A stretch of DNA of 49,809 nt from Bacteroidales bacterium (GTDB taxonomy: Bacteria > Bacteroidota > Bacteroidia > Bacteroidales > UBA932): the NCBI GenBank assembly GCA_017504965.1, contig JAFVQD010000001.1:1-49809 (forward strand), in the 5' to 3' direction. The notes beneath the pieces are model-generated. The model was given only the letters and a program-made list of their open reading frames with translations. It did no database searches and was not told where the DNA came from. The position numbers and the translations under genes are program-made. Shown piece by piece: positions 49,767 to 49,809 of the stretch; positions within the stretch are counted from its first letter, which is position 1; every line of letters begins with the position of its first letter.

Positions 49767-49809
49767 TGAACCCCACGCACACATAAAACGCCCGGCAAGA
49801 CTTCAGCCG

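Larger units (their letters stand above)
40142..49809 (+). mobile_element. Integrated mobile element (left part), integrase and VirE_N/DUF3987 replication module, carrying an Argonaute
   Basis: From the mnmE stop codon to the window end all genes run in one direction and differ in base and codon use from mnmE. The order is regulatory repeats, multi-HTH protein, tyrosine recombinase, unknown protein, two small HTH proteins, BT4734/VirE_N protein, PriCT-2/DUF3987 protein, then Argonaute. Such integrase-HTH-VirE_N-DUF3987 sets are common on Bacteroidetes integrative and mobilisable elements. No mobilisation or conjugation gene is seen before the window ends, so the right boundary and transfer class are unknown. 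Confidence 0.85.
49539..49809 (+). other. Non-coding tail after the Argonaute gene, rich in hairpins
   Basis: No credible gene is seen in these 271 bp. The stretch contains the Argonaute terminator, a second terminator-like hairpin and, at 49688-49766, two more hairpins. It may hold a transfer origin or the leader of the next gene, which lies outside the window. Confidence 0.5.

Noticed and set aside
49444-49782. Minus-strand frame crossing the Argonaute 3' end and the hairpins
   Set aside because: It runs through the Argonaute end and two terminator hairpins and has no recognisable protein features.
47181-49809. CRISPR array or CRISPR-associated genes next to the Argonaute
   Set aside because: No regular repeat-spacer structure and no cas gene was seen; the nearby repeats are single hairpins.

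Overview
The window comes from a Bacteroidota chromosome, most likely order Bacteroidales. Coding regions lack Shine-Dalgarno sites. Several promoters fit the Bacteroidetes pattern TTTG - 19 to 21 bp - TAnnTTTG. The content is typical of the group: a TonB receptor with a DUF4249 lipoprotein, a C10 peptidase, an agmatine/peptidylarginine deiminase-type protein, a BT4734/DUF3987 mobile-element replication module, and a lysine-fermentation operon whose gene order resembles, from memory, that of Porphyromonas gingivalis. The genus cannot be fixed from sequence alone.

Layout. (1) 2-4135: 5'-truncated C10 (streptopain-like) peptidase, DUF4249 lipoprotein and TonB-dependent receptor, tightly packed, closed by a bidirectional terminator. 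(2) 4173-8127, minus strand: a beta-lactamase-fold serine hydrolase, cinA, pyrD and an XRE regulator with reiterated TGTAAAC boxes around its promoter. (3) 8630-12711: queA, a membrane-anchored M28 peptidase, a PlsC-type acyltransferase and a strong terminator. (4) 12868-28243: sixteen co-directional genes forming a nearly complete lysine-to-butyrate pathway: atoD-kal-kce-kdd-kdd2-kamA-kamB-kamC-kamD-kamE-atoA-crt-hbd-bcd-etfB-etfA. (5) 28310-33080: an EFR1 flavodoxin-ferredoxin, a sugar acetyltransferase, an unknown gene, a deiminase, a DUF1016 nuclease and tRNA-Ala(GGC). (6) 33150-40141: kdsA, rarA and a GH9 glycosidase on the minus strand, then rlmD and mnmE on the plus strand. (7) 40142 to the end: an integrated element abutting the mnmE stop codon.

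How the lysine genes work together. KamA turns L-lysine into beta-lysine. The B12/PLP enzyme KamDE moves the second amino group to give 3,5-diaminohexanoate. Kdd oxidises this, and Kce condenses it with acetyl-CoA to give 3-aminobutyryl-CoA plus acetoacetate. Kal removes ammonia to give crotonyl-CoA, Bcd-EtfAB reduces that to butyryl-CoA, and AtoDA exchanges CoA with acetoacetate. KamB (P-loop) and KamC (MutS-like ATPase) probably maintain the aminomutase. Thiolase, a lysine transporter and a lysine racemase are not in the window.

The integrated element is the most unusual part. At its left end it carries nested inverted repeats and a set of GAACA repeats at 10-bp phase. Then follow a protein with four tandem excisionase-like HTH modules, a tyrosine recombinase, an unknown protein, two small HTH proteins, a VirE_N/BT4734 protein and a PriCT-2/DUF3987 primase-helicase-like protein whose gene holds a symmetric 9-bp-periodic repeat array. 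The last gene is a long prokaryotic Argonaute whose PIWI catalytic positions appear to be lost. Strong hairpins follow it, and the element continues beyond the window, where any Argonaute effector partner and the right attachment site would lie.
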